Origin: Cynocephalus volans
Lineage: Eukaryota > Chordata > Mammalia > Dermoptera > Cynocephalidae
Direction of reading: 5' to 3'
Length of the DNA: 64,000 bases
NCBI RefSeq assembly: GCF_027409185.1
Contig: NC_084468.1
Span: 141,520,001-141,584,000, forward strand
Shown here: positions 21,209-31,850 of the stretch, in pieces
Position numbering within the stretch: position 1 is the first letter of the stretch
Layout: each line of letters begins with the position of its first letter
Translations under genes and position numbers: made by a program
The notes under the pieces: generated by a model
Told to the model about the DNA's origin: nothing
What the model saw: the letters and a program-made list of their open reading frames with translations, nothing else
Database searches by the model: none

Positions 21209-24200
21209 TTAGCTCCCACCAATAAGTGAGAACATGTGGTATTTCTCTTTCTGTGCCTGACTTGTTTCACTTAATATAGTTCTCTCAAGATCCATCCATG
21301 TTGTTGCAAATGGCAGTATTTCATTCGTTTTTATAGCTGAGTAGTATTCCATTGTGTAGATGTACCACATTTTCCGTATCCACTCATCCGATGATGGACA
21401 TTTGGGCTGGTTCCAACTCTTAGCCATTGTAAAGAGTGCTGCAATGAACATTGGGGAACAGGTATACCTTCGACTTGATGATTTCCATTCCTCTGGGTAT
21501 ATTCCCAGCAGTGGGATACCTGGGTCATATGGTAGATCTATCTGCAATTGTTTGAGGAACCTCCATACCATTTTCCATAGAGGCTGCACCATTTTGCAGT
21601 CCCACCAACAATGTATGAGAGTTCCTTTTTCTCCGCAACCTCGCCAGCATTTATCGTTCAGAGTCTTTTGGATTTTAGCCATCCTAACTGGAGTGAGATG
21701 GTATCTCAGTGTGGTTTTAAGTTGCATTTCCCGGATGCTGAGTGATGTTGAGCATTTTTTCATATGTCTGTTGGCCATTTGTATATCTTCCTTAGAGAAA
21801 TGCCTACTTAGCTCTTTTGCCCATTTTTTAATTGGGTTCCTTGTTTTTTTCTTGTAAAGTTGTTTGAGTTCCTTATATATTCTGGATATTAATCCTTTGT
21901 CAGATGTATATTTTTCAAATATTTTCTCCCACTCTGTTGGTTGTCTTTTAACTCTGTTAATTGTTTCTTTTCCTGTGTAGAAGCTTTTCAGTTTGATATA
22001 ATCCCATTTGTTTATTTTTCCTTTGGTTGCCCGTGCTTTTGGGGTCGTATTCATGAAGTCTGTGTCCAGTCCTATTTCCTGAAGTGTTTCTCCTATGTTT
22101 TCTTTAAGAAGTTTTATTGTTTCAGGGTGTATATTTAAATCCTTAGTCCATTTTGAGTTGATTTCAGTATATGGTGAGAGGTATGGGTCTAGTTTCATTT
22201 TCCTGCATATGGATATCCAGTTATCCCAGCACCATTTGCTGAAGAGGCAGTCCCTTCCCCAGTGATAGGCTTGGTGCCTTTGACAAAGATCAGATGGCAG
22301 AAAGTGTGTGGGTTGATTTCTGGATTCTCTATTCTATTCCATTGATCAGTGTGTCTGTTTTTATGTCAGTACCATACTGTTTTGGTTAATATAGCTTTGT
22401 AGTATTGCTTAAAGTCAGGAAGTGTTATGCCTCCAGCTTTATTTTTTTTGCTCAGCATTGCTTTTGCTATGCGTGGTCTTTTATTGTTCCATATAAATGT
22501 CTGGATAGTTTTTCCCATTTCTGAGAAAAATGTCTTTGGAATTTTGATGGGGATTGCATTGAATTTGTATATATCACTTTGGGTAGTATGGACATTTTCA
22601 CTATGTTGATTCTTCCAATCCAAGAGCATGGGGTATCTTTCCATCTTCTTGTATCCTCTCTAATTTCTCTCAGCAGTGGTTTGTAGTTCTCATTATAGAG
22701 ATTTTTCACCTCCTTGGTTAACTCAATTCCTAAGTATTTTATTTTTTTGGTGGCTATTGTAAATGGGCCGGCTTTCTTGATTTCTCGTTCTGCATGTTCA
22801 CTATTGGAGAAAAGAAATGCTACTGATTTTTGTGTGTTGATTTTGTATCCTGCTACTGTGCTGAAATCATTTATCAATTCCAACAGTTTTTTGTAGAGGT
22901 TTTAGGCTGTTCAATATATAGGATCATGTCATCTGCAAACAGGGACAGTTTGACTTCAACTTTTCCAATCTGGATGCCCTTTATTTCCTTCTCTTCTCTG
23001 ATTGCTCTGGCTAGTACTTCCAACACTATGTTGAATAGGAGTGGTGAGAGTGGGCATCCTTGTCTAGTTCCTGTTCTTAAAGGAAAAGCTTTCAGCTTTT
23101 CCCCATTCAGGATGATATTGGCAGTGGGTTTATCATATACGGCTTTAATTATGTTGAGATACTTTCCCTCTATACCTAACTTATAGAGGGTCTTTGTCAT
23201 GAATGAGTGCTGAACTTTATCAAAGGCTTTTTCAGCATCTATAGAGATGATCATATGGTCCTTGTGTTTGATTTTATTAATATGGTGTTTCACATTTATT
23301 GATTTGCATATGTTGAACCCACCTTGCATCCCTGGGATGAATCCCACTTGATCGTGGTGAATAATTTTACGTATGTGTTGCTGTATTCTGTTTGCTAGTA
23401 TTTTACTGAGGACTTTTGCATCTATATTCATCAAGGATATCGGCCTGTAGTTTTCTTTTTTGGTTATATCTTTACCTGGTTTTGGTATCAGGATGATGTT
23501 TGCTTCATAGAATGAGTTTGGGAGATTTGCGTCTGTTTCAATCATTTGGAATAGTTTGTAAAGACTCGGTGTCAATTCCTCTTTGAATGTTTGGTAAAAT
23601 TCTGCTGTGAATCCATCTCGTCATGGGCTTTTCTTTGTTGGGAGCCTTCTGATAACAGCTTCAATCTCCTTTATTGTTATTGGTCTGTTCAAATTTTCTA
23701 TGTCTTCATGGTTCAGTTTTGGGAGCTTGTGTGTGTCCAGAAATTTATCCATTTCCTCCAGATTTTCAAATTTGTTGGCGTATAGTTGTTTATAGTAGTC
23801 TCGAATGATTCCTTGTATTTCAGATGAATCAGTTGTAATATCACCTTTTTCATTTCTAATTTTTGTTATTTGAATCTTCTCTCTTCTTTTTTTTGTTAGC
23901 CATGCTAATGGTTTGTCAATTTTATTTATCTTTTCAAAAACCAACTTTTTGATTCATTGATCTTTTGTATTGTTTTTTGGGTTTCAATTTCATTCAGTTC
24001 TGCTCTGATCTTAATGATTTCTTTCCGTCTGCTAACTTTAGGTTTGAATTGTTCTTGTTTTTCTAGTTCTTTAAGGTGAAGTGTTAGGTTGTTCACTTGC
24101 CATCTTTCCATTCTTCTGAGGTGAGCATTCAATGCAATAAATTTCCCCCTTATTACTGCTTCTGCAGTATCCCACAGGTTTTGGTATGATGTATCATTAT

Positions 24201-25160
24201 TTTCATTAGTTTCAATAAATTTTTTGATTTCCTGCTTGATTTCTTCTTGGACCCATATTTCATTAAGTAGAATGCTGTTTAATTTCCATGTGTTTGTATA
24301 GTTTCCAGAGTTTCGTTTGTTATTAATTTCTAGTTTTAATCCATTGTGGTCTGAGAAAATACATGGGATAATTCCAATTTTTTTGAACTTATGGAGACTT
24401 GATTTGTGACCTAATATGTGATCTATCCTGGAGAATGATCCATGTGCTGATGAGAAGAATGAATATTCTGAGGTTGTTGGATGGAATGTTCTGTAGATAT
24501 CTGCCAATTCCAGCTGGTCTAGAGTATTGTTTATATCTTGTGTTTCTCTGCTGATTCATTGCCTAGATGATCTGTCCAATATGACAGTGGGGTGTTCAGG
24601 TCCCCTGCTATTATGGTATTAGTGTCTATTTCCTTCTTTAGGTCTAATAGAGTTTGTTTTATAAATCTGGCTGCTCCAATATTGGGTGCGTACATATTTA
24701 TGATTGTTATGATCTTGATGGATCAGTCCTTTTATCATTACGTAGTGTCCCTCATTGTCTCTTTTTATGGTCTTTAGTTTAAAGTCTATTTTATCAGATA
24801 TAAGAATAGCTACTCCAGCTCGTTTTTCTTTTCTGTTTGCATGGTAAATCTTTTTCCATCGTTTCACTCTTAGTCTATGTGAATCTTTATGGGTGTGGTG
24901 GGTCTCTTGTAGGCAGCATATAGTTGGGTCCTCCTTTTTAATCCAGTCAGCCAGTTTGTGTCTTTTGATTGGGGAATTTAAGCCTTTTACATTAAGAGTT
25001 GTTATTGAAAGGTGTTGATTTATTCCTAGCTTTTTATTGGTTGTTTGGTTGTCTTAGGTGTCTTTTGTTCCTTGCTTTCTGATTTACTGTTTGTTTTCTG
25101 TGTTTGTTGGTTCCTTAGGTTGTAGATAACGTTTTTGTTTGTTTGTTTTCTCTTCATGAA
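21209..25160 (-). pseudogene. L1 ORF2 (endonuclease and reverse transcriptase), disrupted
   Basis: The ORF2 region is full length but broken. Endonuclease-domain sequence is seen around 24867-24619 (KRAGVAILISDK) and 24507-23926 ([19 protein letters not shown]). The RT fingers and palm lie in 23575-22874, with the catalytic FADDMILY near 22946-22923. The C-terminal part is 22198-21209, with a [18 protein letters not shown] cysteine-containing segment. There are at least four frame changes between these blocks and nonsense codons, for example a TGA at 23623-23621. No full-length enzyme can be made. Confidence 0.92.
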
Positions 25161-25219
25161 TGCCATTTTTATTATACTAGTGGGTTTTGATTTTTCTTGG
25201 GTTTTTATGGCAGTGGTAG

Positions 25220-26218
25220 TTATTTTTCAGGAACCAAACCCAGTACTCCCTTGAGGATTTCTTGTAAGGTTGGTCGTGTGGTAGTAAACTCCCGCAGTTT
25301 TTGTTTGTCTGAGAAATATACAATTTGCCCTTCATTTTGGCAGGATAGCCTTGCAGGGTAGAGTATTCTTGGCTGGCAATCTTTGTCTTTTAGTATTTTG
25401 AAAATATCATCCCATTCCTTTCTAGCTTTTAGTGTTTGTGATGAAAAGTCTGATGTTAGCCTGATTGGGGCTCCCTTATAGGTGATTTGATGCTTCTCTC
25501 TTGCAGCTTTTAAGATTCTCTCTTTGTCTCTGAGTTTTGCCAAATTGACTATAACATGTCTTGGAGAAGGCCTTTTTGGGTTGAATACATTTGGAGATCG
25601 TTGAGCTTCCTGGATCTGAAGATCTGTGATTTTTCCTATACCTGGGAAGTTTTCTGCCACTGTTTTGTTGAATATGTTTTCAATGAAATCTCCGTTTTCC
25701 TCCCCTTCTGGAATACCCATGACTCGGATATTTGAGTGCTTAAGGTTGTCTGATATCTCTCTCAGATTTTCTTCAATGTCTTTGATTCTTTTTCCTTTTT
25801 TTTTGTCTGCTTGTGTTATTTCAAACAGCCCATCTTCAAGTTCGGAGGTTCTCTCTTCAACTTCGACAAGCCTGCTGGTTAAACTCTCCATTGTGTTTTT
25901 TATTTCGCTGAATAACTTCTTCAGTTCAGCAAGTTCTGCTACATTTTTTTTCAGGACATTGATTTCCTTGTACATTTTCTCTTTCAGGTCCTGTATATTT
26001 TTCCTCATTTCATCATGATGTCTAGCTGAGTTTTCTTGTCTCTCATTCAGTTTCCTTAAAATTATCACTCGAAATTCCTTTTCAGTCATTCCAAGGGCTT
26101 CTTGTTCTATAGGCTCTAGAGTTCGAGATTTGTTAACTTTTGGTGGTGTACTTTCTTGATTTTTTGTATTTCTGGTATCTTTTTTTTTATGTTTATTCAT
26201 TGTGGCAGGGGGTTTCAC
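25220..26218 (-). CDS. L1 ORF1 protein (RNA-binding chaperone), intact
   Basis: 332 codons without interruption, close to the 338 of human ORF1p. A basic N-terminus (MNKHKKKDTRNTKNQ) leads to a heptad-rich coiled coil of about residues 50-150 for trimerisation. Next come the RRM-like domain beginning NIRVMGIPEGEE (about 163) and the C-terminal domain with ARKEWDDIFKILK and a YFSDKQKLREFTTTRPTL end. In L1 biology this protein binds L1 RNA to form the cytoplasmic particle used in retrotransposition. The start chosen is the first ATG after the 5' UTR; a second ATG seven codons in is also possible. It lies directly upstream of the ORF2 region, as in all mammalian L1s. Confidence 0.93.
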   Translation of the reverse strand: MKPPATMNKHKKKDTRNTKNQESTPPKVNKSRTLEPIEQEALGMTEKEFRVIILRKLNERQENSARHHDEMRKNIQDLKEKMYKEINVLKKNVAELAELKKLFSEIKNTMESLTSRLVEVEERTSELEDGLFEITQADKKKGKRIKDIEENLREISDNLKHSNIRVMGIPEGEENGDFIENIFNKTVAENFPGIGKITDLQIQEAQRSPNVFNPKRPSPRHVIVNLAKLRDKERILKAAREKHQITYKGAPIRLTSDFSSQTLKARKEWDDIFKILKDKDCQPRILYPARLSCQNEGQIVYFSDKQKLREFTTTRPTLQEILKGVLGLVPEK

Positions 26219-26386
26219 AGTCCACTGGTTTGAGACTATTGATTAACTAAGATGTTCCTGTGGTTGCCAATTTGGTATGGCTACCTCTGTGACTGCTCAG
26301 TTGGCCTCTAGTGCCTTGTGTGTATGGTTGCCTCGGGTCTTGGGCCTCTCCAGGGAGCCACCTCTCTGGTCAGCTTGGACTCTGCT

Positions 26387-26580
26387 GGGCTGCTGGATCA
26401 CGGAGTGGTACTGCAGGGTGTGTGGTCTCTGCTGAGCTTTCACTTCCCGTGCAGGACTTCTCCCTGTTCCGTGTGCTCTGGCCTGGGCTGTTGGATCGTG
26501 CAGTGGCGACCCCACAGGGTGTGTGGTTTCTGTCGAGTCTCCGCCTCCCTAGCTGGACGTCTCCCCGCTCTGTGCACACT
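26387..26580 (-). repeat. Two tandem units of about 98 bp in the L1 5' UTR
   Basis: Unit 1 (26387-26484) and unit 2 (26485-26580) both begin GGGCTG(C/T)TGGATC. They share 'cagggtgtgtggt', a 'gagtct/gagctt' segment, and 'ctccc(t/c)g' followed by 'tgtg' at matching offsets. They are imperfect copies. The arrangement resembles the monomers that serve as promoters in mouse L1, although only two units are present. Confidence 0.75.
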
Positions 26581-27864
26581 GGGCTGGGCTGGGACGTGTC
26601 TTCTGCAACCCTCGTCTATCAGCTGGGCCTTCAAGACCCTGCTCGGCACTGCCTCGCCCAGGAAGTCTACCAGGTTTCTGCTAGGCGCAGACGACCAGTC
26701 GCTCTGGGTGCCGTTGTAGCACTGTGTAGATCTTTCTTGGGACTTATCACCTTCCTCCTGGTATCGCGTTTATTTGTGTACTTGTCTTATCTCCCACACC
26801 AGAGTGTGAGCTCCTCGGGGGAGGAGCCCGCAGCACATGGTTCACCTTTGAATCCCCCCGGTGCGGACCGACTCCGGTGCCTGCCTGCAGTCCGCTCTCC
26901 AGCAGATTCAAGCGAACTCGGAAACTCTCCGACCACACTGTTCCTAACCAGAAATCGGTTAGGCATTTTTTTGAACTGGTGGCCACTGAGATGGTATCTG
27001 CCTCCCGATAACAGGAAGTTTACTGGGGGCTGGAGCCCAGGGTGCGGTGGAGTGACAGTCAGCCAAGCCTGTACTTCCTTGCCCTCCCGACGCTGGCTGG
27101 GGACGCCCCATGCCACCAGCCCCACCAGAGAACCATGGAGGGAGTGGGAGGGGAGGCCGGCCCGCAGGCTCCGGGAAGCCCCGCGCCAGGGCAAGCAAGT
27201 GTTAAGGCTCAGTGAGGAGCCGAGCCGGGCGAGGAGGACAGGCTTGGCTGAGCTGGGCCGGAGCCACCACCACCTGAGAAAATGGAGGCAGCCCCAGGCG
27301 GTGAGTGGCCCAGTGGGGCAGGCAGAAGCCAGGTGGGCGTCCGCCCCCTGAGCAGGGCCGGGCGGGGGGTCACTCACGGGGCTGTGCCAGGCCAGCGCCT
27401 TCCTCTCTGCCACTGTGTCGTCGCCGTCCCCGTCCTTGGCCGCCGCCGCCTCCTCAGGCTGCTCACTTGGTCCCGTGGTGCGGCTCGGGCGCTCCCAGGA
27501 ATCTTCTTTAATGCCGGCCTGAAACCTCAAATCCTGAATAGGGCAGCTGGCCACCTTCAGCGCAGACCTGGCCTCTGGGATCCTGTGTGCATCCACAGCA
27601 GCCCTGGCGCCGTGTTCCCTGTTTCGAGACTCGCTTTTGCAGCTAAGAAACAGTTCTTTTCCTGCTCCACACTTCAAAGCTGTTGCCTGTAAGTGAGGCA
27701 GCCTCTCCTGCCGGGGGCAAAGTGGCGTTGAGCCCCCACGACCGGCCAGCAGCTGCAGTCCTCCCTTAAGAGATGGCGAGAGGAAGGTCCACAAGTTTCC
27801 CGGCTGCCTGAGGCCCAGTGGCCGCCTTTTCCACCTCAGCTACTCCGCGCCAACCGCCACAGCC

Positions 27865-27875
27865 GCCGCCATCTT
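27865..27875 (-). promoter_or_regulatory. YY1-like site at the L1 5' end
   Basis: AAGATGGCGGC on the minus strand begins about 6 nt from the inferred L1 5' end at 27881. In human L1 a YY1 site at the same place directs accurate start-site use. Function here is inferred. Confidence 0.65.
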
Positions 27876-27960
27876 AGGATCCCTGGAACTCTCCATTTCT
27901 AACAAGCTCTTGGATGATGCTGGTCCTCCGACATTTTAAAGAAGCAGCTCCTGGAACACT

Positions 27961-29365
27961 CCAGTCATCAAGTGCAATATTCATGTAACCACTTGTTCCT
28001 CCAACTTTATTTGCTAACTAGACTAACTGGCCTTACATCAGCAATTCATTAACCATCTTTAGGTAGATGAATTTCTGCAGCCCCTCAGCCTGGGGCACAC
28101 TGCATGGGTACTCTCTCTGAGAAGCAACTCACTTGCAAGTTATTGCCTTCAGTTTAGAGGATCTGTACTTGGGACTTTTGTTTTAGGGTTCATATCTGAA
28201 ATCCCCATTTATTTTCTTTGTGTCACTCTCTTCATATAAATAGTGCATCCCTGCTGTCAGCAGATACTTGGGTGTGGCTTTTTACCTTACTGTCAGCTAG
28301 ACCATATTTTATTTTAGAAGGACTCTCCAAAATAAAATTTGTCTGTGTATGACATAGCCTGTGTTTTAAGTCAGATGATTCTTAAAATATCCTTTCTAAA
28401 TGTCATAAAAATCTATCCAGATGTTTTAGAGTGATTAAAAAAAAAATCAACTAACAGGATCAATACGTACAAGCTTCATTATATCTATGGAGATTCTTTT
28501 TCTGTGCCTGAGGTTATTGGGAGGAGTAACTGAGATATTGCATGTAAAGCATCTAGCTCAGCTATGTGATAAGAGCCCAATAAAGGGAGATATTACAATA
28601 TTTTAATCATGGTTATTGCTTCATGTCACTATTGTTTCCTTGAGGTGTGTTCAGTGCAACACAATATAGGCATGGATTATAAATTAATTGGAAACTGACA
28701 ATTTCTACCCTTAGCCCCAGCACTGACTCAGGCTATTTACTGACCGTCTTTTAGTTTATTTTTAATAGAGAGGGAATAAGTTCTCACATCATTTAATTCT
28801 ATCCAGACATTTTTTTTTAAACCTTAAAAAGTATTTAAGAAATGACCTTATTAGTTTTTCCCTTAAATATTTTATGAGCTCCATTAACTCTCAATAACTG
28901 TCTATTGTTTAATCACCTTTTTTCTTATTTTTTCTATTTTTGATTTATGCTTTAATTTCATAACTTCTACCCCTTGCTTAACTTTTTCATCTCATATTTA
29001 GTATTAGGTTATAGTTTTTTCTGCTTTGCAGCTATCTTTTTCTGCTGTTCTTTCATTATCTGCACATTAATCGGGACCTTTTCCTTTTTGTTCTTAAGAT
29101 ACAATTTCATGGGTTTGGATAACAATCCTTTTCTCTTCATGTTTAATGAGATGGGTTTTTCTGCATTCTCAGGGGTAGATTCCCATGTAGAGGGTGGGGT
29201 GGGCTGAGGTAGCTTCCTTAGTTTTATTGCTCAAGGGCTTTCTCTTCTACTGTTCCCACAAAGTATTAAAAAAATGGCCTCTGTGTAGACACGTCCTCTA
29301 ATCTGAGATCACCTTCTCAGCACATATTACATCCAGTAATTAAACCTCCAGTGTTCCTGACCTCG
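27961..29365. other. No gene; contains one MIR relic
   Basis: Mostly AT-rich, with T-rich runs at 28800-29100. The 77-codon open frame at 28974-29207 is T-driven (many Phe) and unconvincing. A MIR piece (+) lies at about 28497-28595 ('tgcatgtaaagcatctagct', 'cccaataaag'). Confidence 0.45.
28497..28595 (+). repeat. MIR 3' part relic
   Basis: The plus strand follows MIR order: 'atattgcatgtaaagcatct', 'agctcagctatgtgataag', 'cccaataaa'. Confidence 0.6.
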
Positions 29366-29690
29366 GGGGTAGTAGACAGGGAAGGGGAGACATTGGTCAG
29401 TGGGTAAAAATTTATGGTTCGATAGGAGGAATGAGCCCTGCTGTTCTATTGCATAGCATGATGACTATAGCTAATAATAATGTGTATTGCATTATAGCTA
29501 AAGGAGAGGACTTTAAATGTTCTGATCACAAAGAAATGATAAATATTTGAGGTGAGAGATATGCTGATTTGAGCATTCCGTAATATATACATGTATCAAA
29601 ACATCACATTGTACCCCATAAGTAAATAAATACAATTACTATTTGTCAATTAAAAATAGAAATAAAACTTTTTAAAAAAGCATAGGAGTG
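29366..29690 (+). mobile_element. Old L1 3' end
   Basis: 'ggggagacattggtcagtgg', 'gcatagcatgatgactatag' and 'catgtatcaaaacatcacat' followed by 'gtaccccataag' are L1 3' UTR phrases in order, ending in an A-rich tail with AATAAA. About 325 bp, strongly 5'-truncated. Confidence 0.85.
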
Positions 29691-30884
29691 AGCTTCCATA
29701 CTGGACAGTGCTGTGTTTAAGTAAATGTCAGGAGTGATATTGATTCAAAATTTAGCATAAAACACCTTATTAGAATTGATCACCCAGAGGCTATAAATAC
29801 AAAATGTCTGACAAAGGCCCTGACAAACAAGAAATTTATCGGAAAACAAGCCAATTGTAGATCACATATAACAAATCAGCAGCAGAGCTTTGTGGAGCTG
29901 TCTTTTTCTGCTGAGTAGAGATAAGATTGATTGGTGCACCCTTAGGCACCTCTCTTAGGCAACAATAACACAAAATGTAGAGGTTGGAGGTTCACAAGGA
30001 AATGGGAAAAAAATCAACGAGAAAACACTAGGGAAAGGGAATTAGCAGATGGCATGCCAAGTAAATAAGAACTCTTGTCACTTTGTCACTTATCACATTG
30101 ACTATGATTATCTCTTTGCCTTGCTTACTATAATTAGAAATGGAAAGTGGCTTTTTTTTCTTTTTCTTTCTTTTGCAAAAAAGTTCTAAAAGTTCTTGTT
30201 TTCCCAATATAAGATATAAAAAATAACTACGTTATAGTTACTTGCCTTATTTCTAGTTCTTTTATGCAAGATTCTTAGGAGTGGTTATATTGTAAACTGA
30301 TCACACACTATAATACAGTAAAGAACCTATTTATTTAACCAATTTAAATAAAGCAGAATTACACATTGTGGTTTTTCTAATTGATGGGTCATAATGAATG
30401 CTTGAGAAACAAAAGGAGACAACCAGAAAATACTTTAAAAATATTGTTGGTTTTTAGGACTGTAGACATTTCAGAATATATTCTTTATTTTTATTGTTTA
30501 AGTTACAAAAAGGAACCAAACAATTTGTGGGTGACTAGAGGTCTTTGCCTAATTGGGTTCTCCCCTCTGGAGGAAGAATAAATAGTCTATGCATTCTGAA
30601 ATTGCAATTCCGTGAAGCAAGATGATCATTGGTATGAATGAAATCAATATTTAAAATTTCAAATACATTATAAATGTATAGAAAATACCTGTTTAGGGAA
30701 ATTATTTTTAAGACGTATTTGTAAGGTGATCTCAAAGACATATATCGGTGTTGCCACATAAATTGTAACATAGAACACTGGTAGTTGAAACGAGTCCAGA
30801 CACTTCTTTCCATTAAATGTATTAGAAAAATATCAATTTTCTAAGTCTTTACTTGGTGAAAACACTGAGAAGTACTATAGCCGT
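29691..30884. other. No feature recognised
   Basis: AT-rich. Open frames of 66 and 92 codons overlap on opposite strands near 30381-30813 and match nothing known to me. Confidence 0.4.
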
Positions 30885-31105
30885 AGTGGTCAATACCATG
30901 AATTTGGGAATCTGATGAACCTTGGGTCAAATTACAGCTCAGCCATTCAACTCCATGACTTTGTGCATGTGATTTAGCTTCACAAGTAGCCTTCATGTTC
31001 TCACCTAAAAAATGGGACCAATTAATAATCCCAGTCTTTCGAAGGTTAATGTATTTAGCACAGTGCCTGGTGCATAGTAGCTCTCAAATTGTAGTAATTA
31101 TCATT
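30885..31105 (+). repeat. MIR SINE, nearly complete
   Basis: All MIR blocks appear in order: 'tgggtcaaattacagctcag', 'gactttgtgcatgtgattta', 'gttctcacctaaaaaatggg', 'gcacagtgcctggtgcatag' and the tail. One of the better-preserved ancient repeats here. Confidence 0.85.
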
Positions 31106-31220
31106 TTAGTATTAGTTCCTTGAATCACAAGATTTAGCAACACTATCTGGAAGAAGACCTTTATTATTTAAAAAAAAATATGTAAAGCACAGTTTTGATC
31201 TAGTTATTTTTTTCTTTTAA

Positions 31221-31285
31221 AAAACTTTTAGTTCTACAAAAACAAAAAAACAAAAAAACAAAACAAAAAAAAAACTTTTAGTTCT
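31221..31285. mobile_element. A-tail-only insertion bracketed by a 15-bp duplication
   Basis: AAAACTTTTAGTTCT at 31221-31235 is repeated exactly at 31271-31285. The only thing between is 35 bp of A-rich sequence (A5-7C repeats). This looks like target-primed reverse transcription that copied only the tail. Replication slippage on an A-rich tract is the alternative. Confidence 0.6.
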
Positions 31286-31329
31286 TTTCAGATTGTTATT
31301 GAATAATGTCTAAATAAGGAGTCTGCCTT

Positions 31330-31850
31330 TCCAGTTACTTCACCTGGGCCCAGCCAACTTCTCTAGACCTTTCTTGCATGGTCTCCTGCCTCCCACCACA
31401 CACCTGGCACCCTGCAATTCTCTCTTCTAGTACAACTAACTCACTTTTGGAAAACACACACTGTACTCTTTTTTTTTTTCCTACCACAATTATTTTGCTC
31501 ATGTTGTGCCCTTTGCTGAGAATGTCCTCTTCCAAGTTTTTAGAAGTTCAAATCCTTACCAGTTTTTAAAATCTTGTACAAAACCAATTTTTAAATTATG
31601 TATGGTGCTACCCCCACCTCTCCAACTGCCATGGTGGGGAAGAAATCAAACCCTCTCTTCTTTGATCTAGAAAACTTAATTTATTTTTCTCCTTTGAAAC
31701 TTATTTACGTTCTTATCTGCTTTCTTCTATTTTCCTGAAAGGCAGAATACATGTCTTACCCATCTGTATACTTCCTCCCCAGCACAGCATTTTGCACAGA
31801 AGATATGCTTTGTGAATACTTACTGAATGCATATTGCATTCATAACATAT
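31330..31850 (+). repeat. L2 LINE 3' end relic
   Basis: Ends with 'cagaatacatgtcttaccca', 'cccagcacagcattttgcac' and 'tgaatacttactgaatgc', the L2 3' terminal order. Upstream text such as 'ctttgctgagaatgtcctct' also fits. Open frames on either strand inside it are not genes. Confidence 0.7.

Larger units (their letters stand above)
20957..27881 (-). mobile_element. Full-length L1 retrotransposon
   Basis: About 6.9 kb on the minus strand: a 1.66-kb GC-rich 5' UTR (27881-26219), ORF1 (26218-25220), ORF2 region (about 25160-21209), 3' UTR (21208-20975) and A-tail (T's at 20957-20974). The 19-bp target duplication CCTGGAACTCTGCATTTCT (20938-20956) recurs with one difference at 27882-27900. Both ends are therefore original and there is no 5' truncation, which is uncommon for L1. 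ORF2 is disrupted, so it cannot move on its own. Confidence 0.95.
26219..27881 (-). promoter_or_regulatory. L1 5' UTR / internal promoter, CpG-rich
   Basis: 1.66 kb that is much richer in G+C and CpG than anything else in the window, directly upstream of ORF1 and ending at the target duplication. L1 5' UTRs carry an internal Pol II promoter. Near the 5' end the minus strand reads AAGATGGCGGC (27875-27865), the YY1-type motif that positions L1 transcription start in primates. It contains a tandem pair of about 98 bp (26387-26580). Long open frames on both strands here (26311-27351 plus, 27794-26787 minus) are best explained by few AT-rich stop codons. Confidence 0.85.
20876..27960 (+). mobile_element. 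MER5A-like hAT DNA transposon relic, split by a full-length L1
   Basis: 20876-20956 ('caatgcttctta' to 'ggaactctgcatttct') and 27882-27960 ('catttctaacaagctcttgg', 'gatgatgctggtcc') join into one MER5A-type sequence once the L1 and one copy of its target duplication are removed. MER5A is a short non-autonomous hAT-Charlie element. It is the older host of the L1. Confidence 0.75.

Noticed and set aside
26311..27351. 346-codon plus-strand open frame as a host gene
   Set aside because: It lies wholly within the GC-rich L1 5' UTR, opposes another long frame and shows no domain. I kept it only as a low-interest observation.
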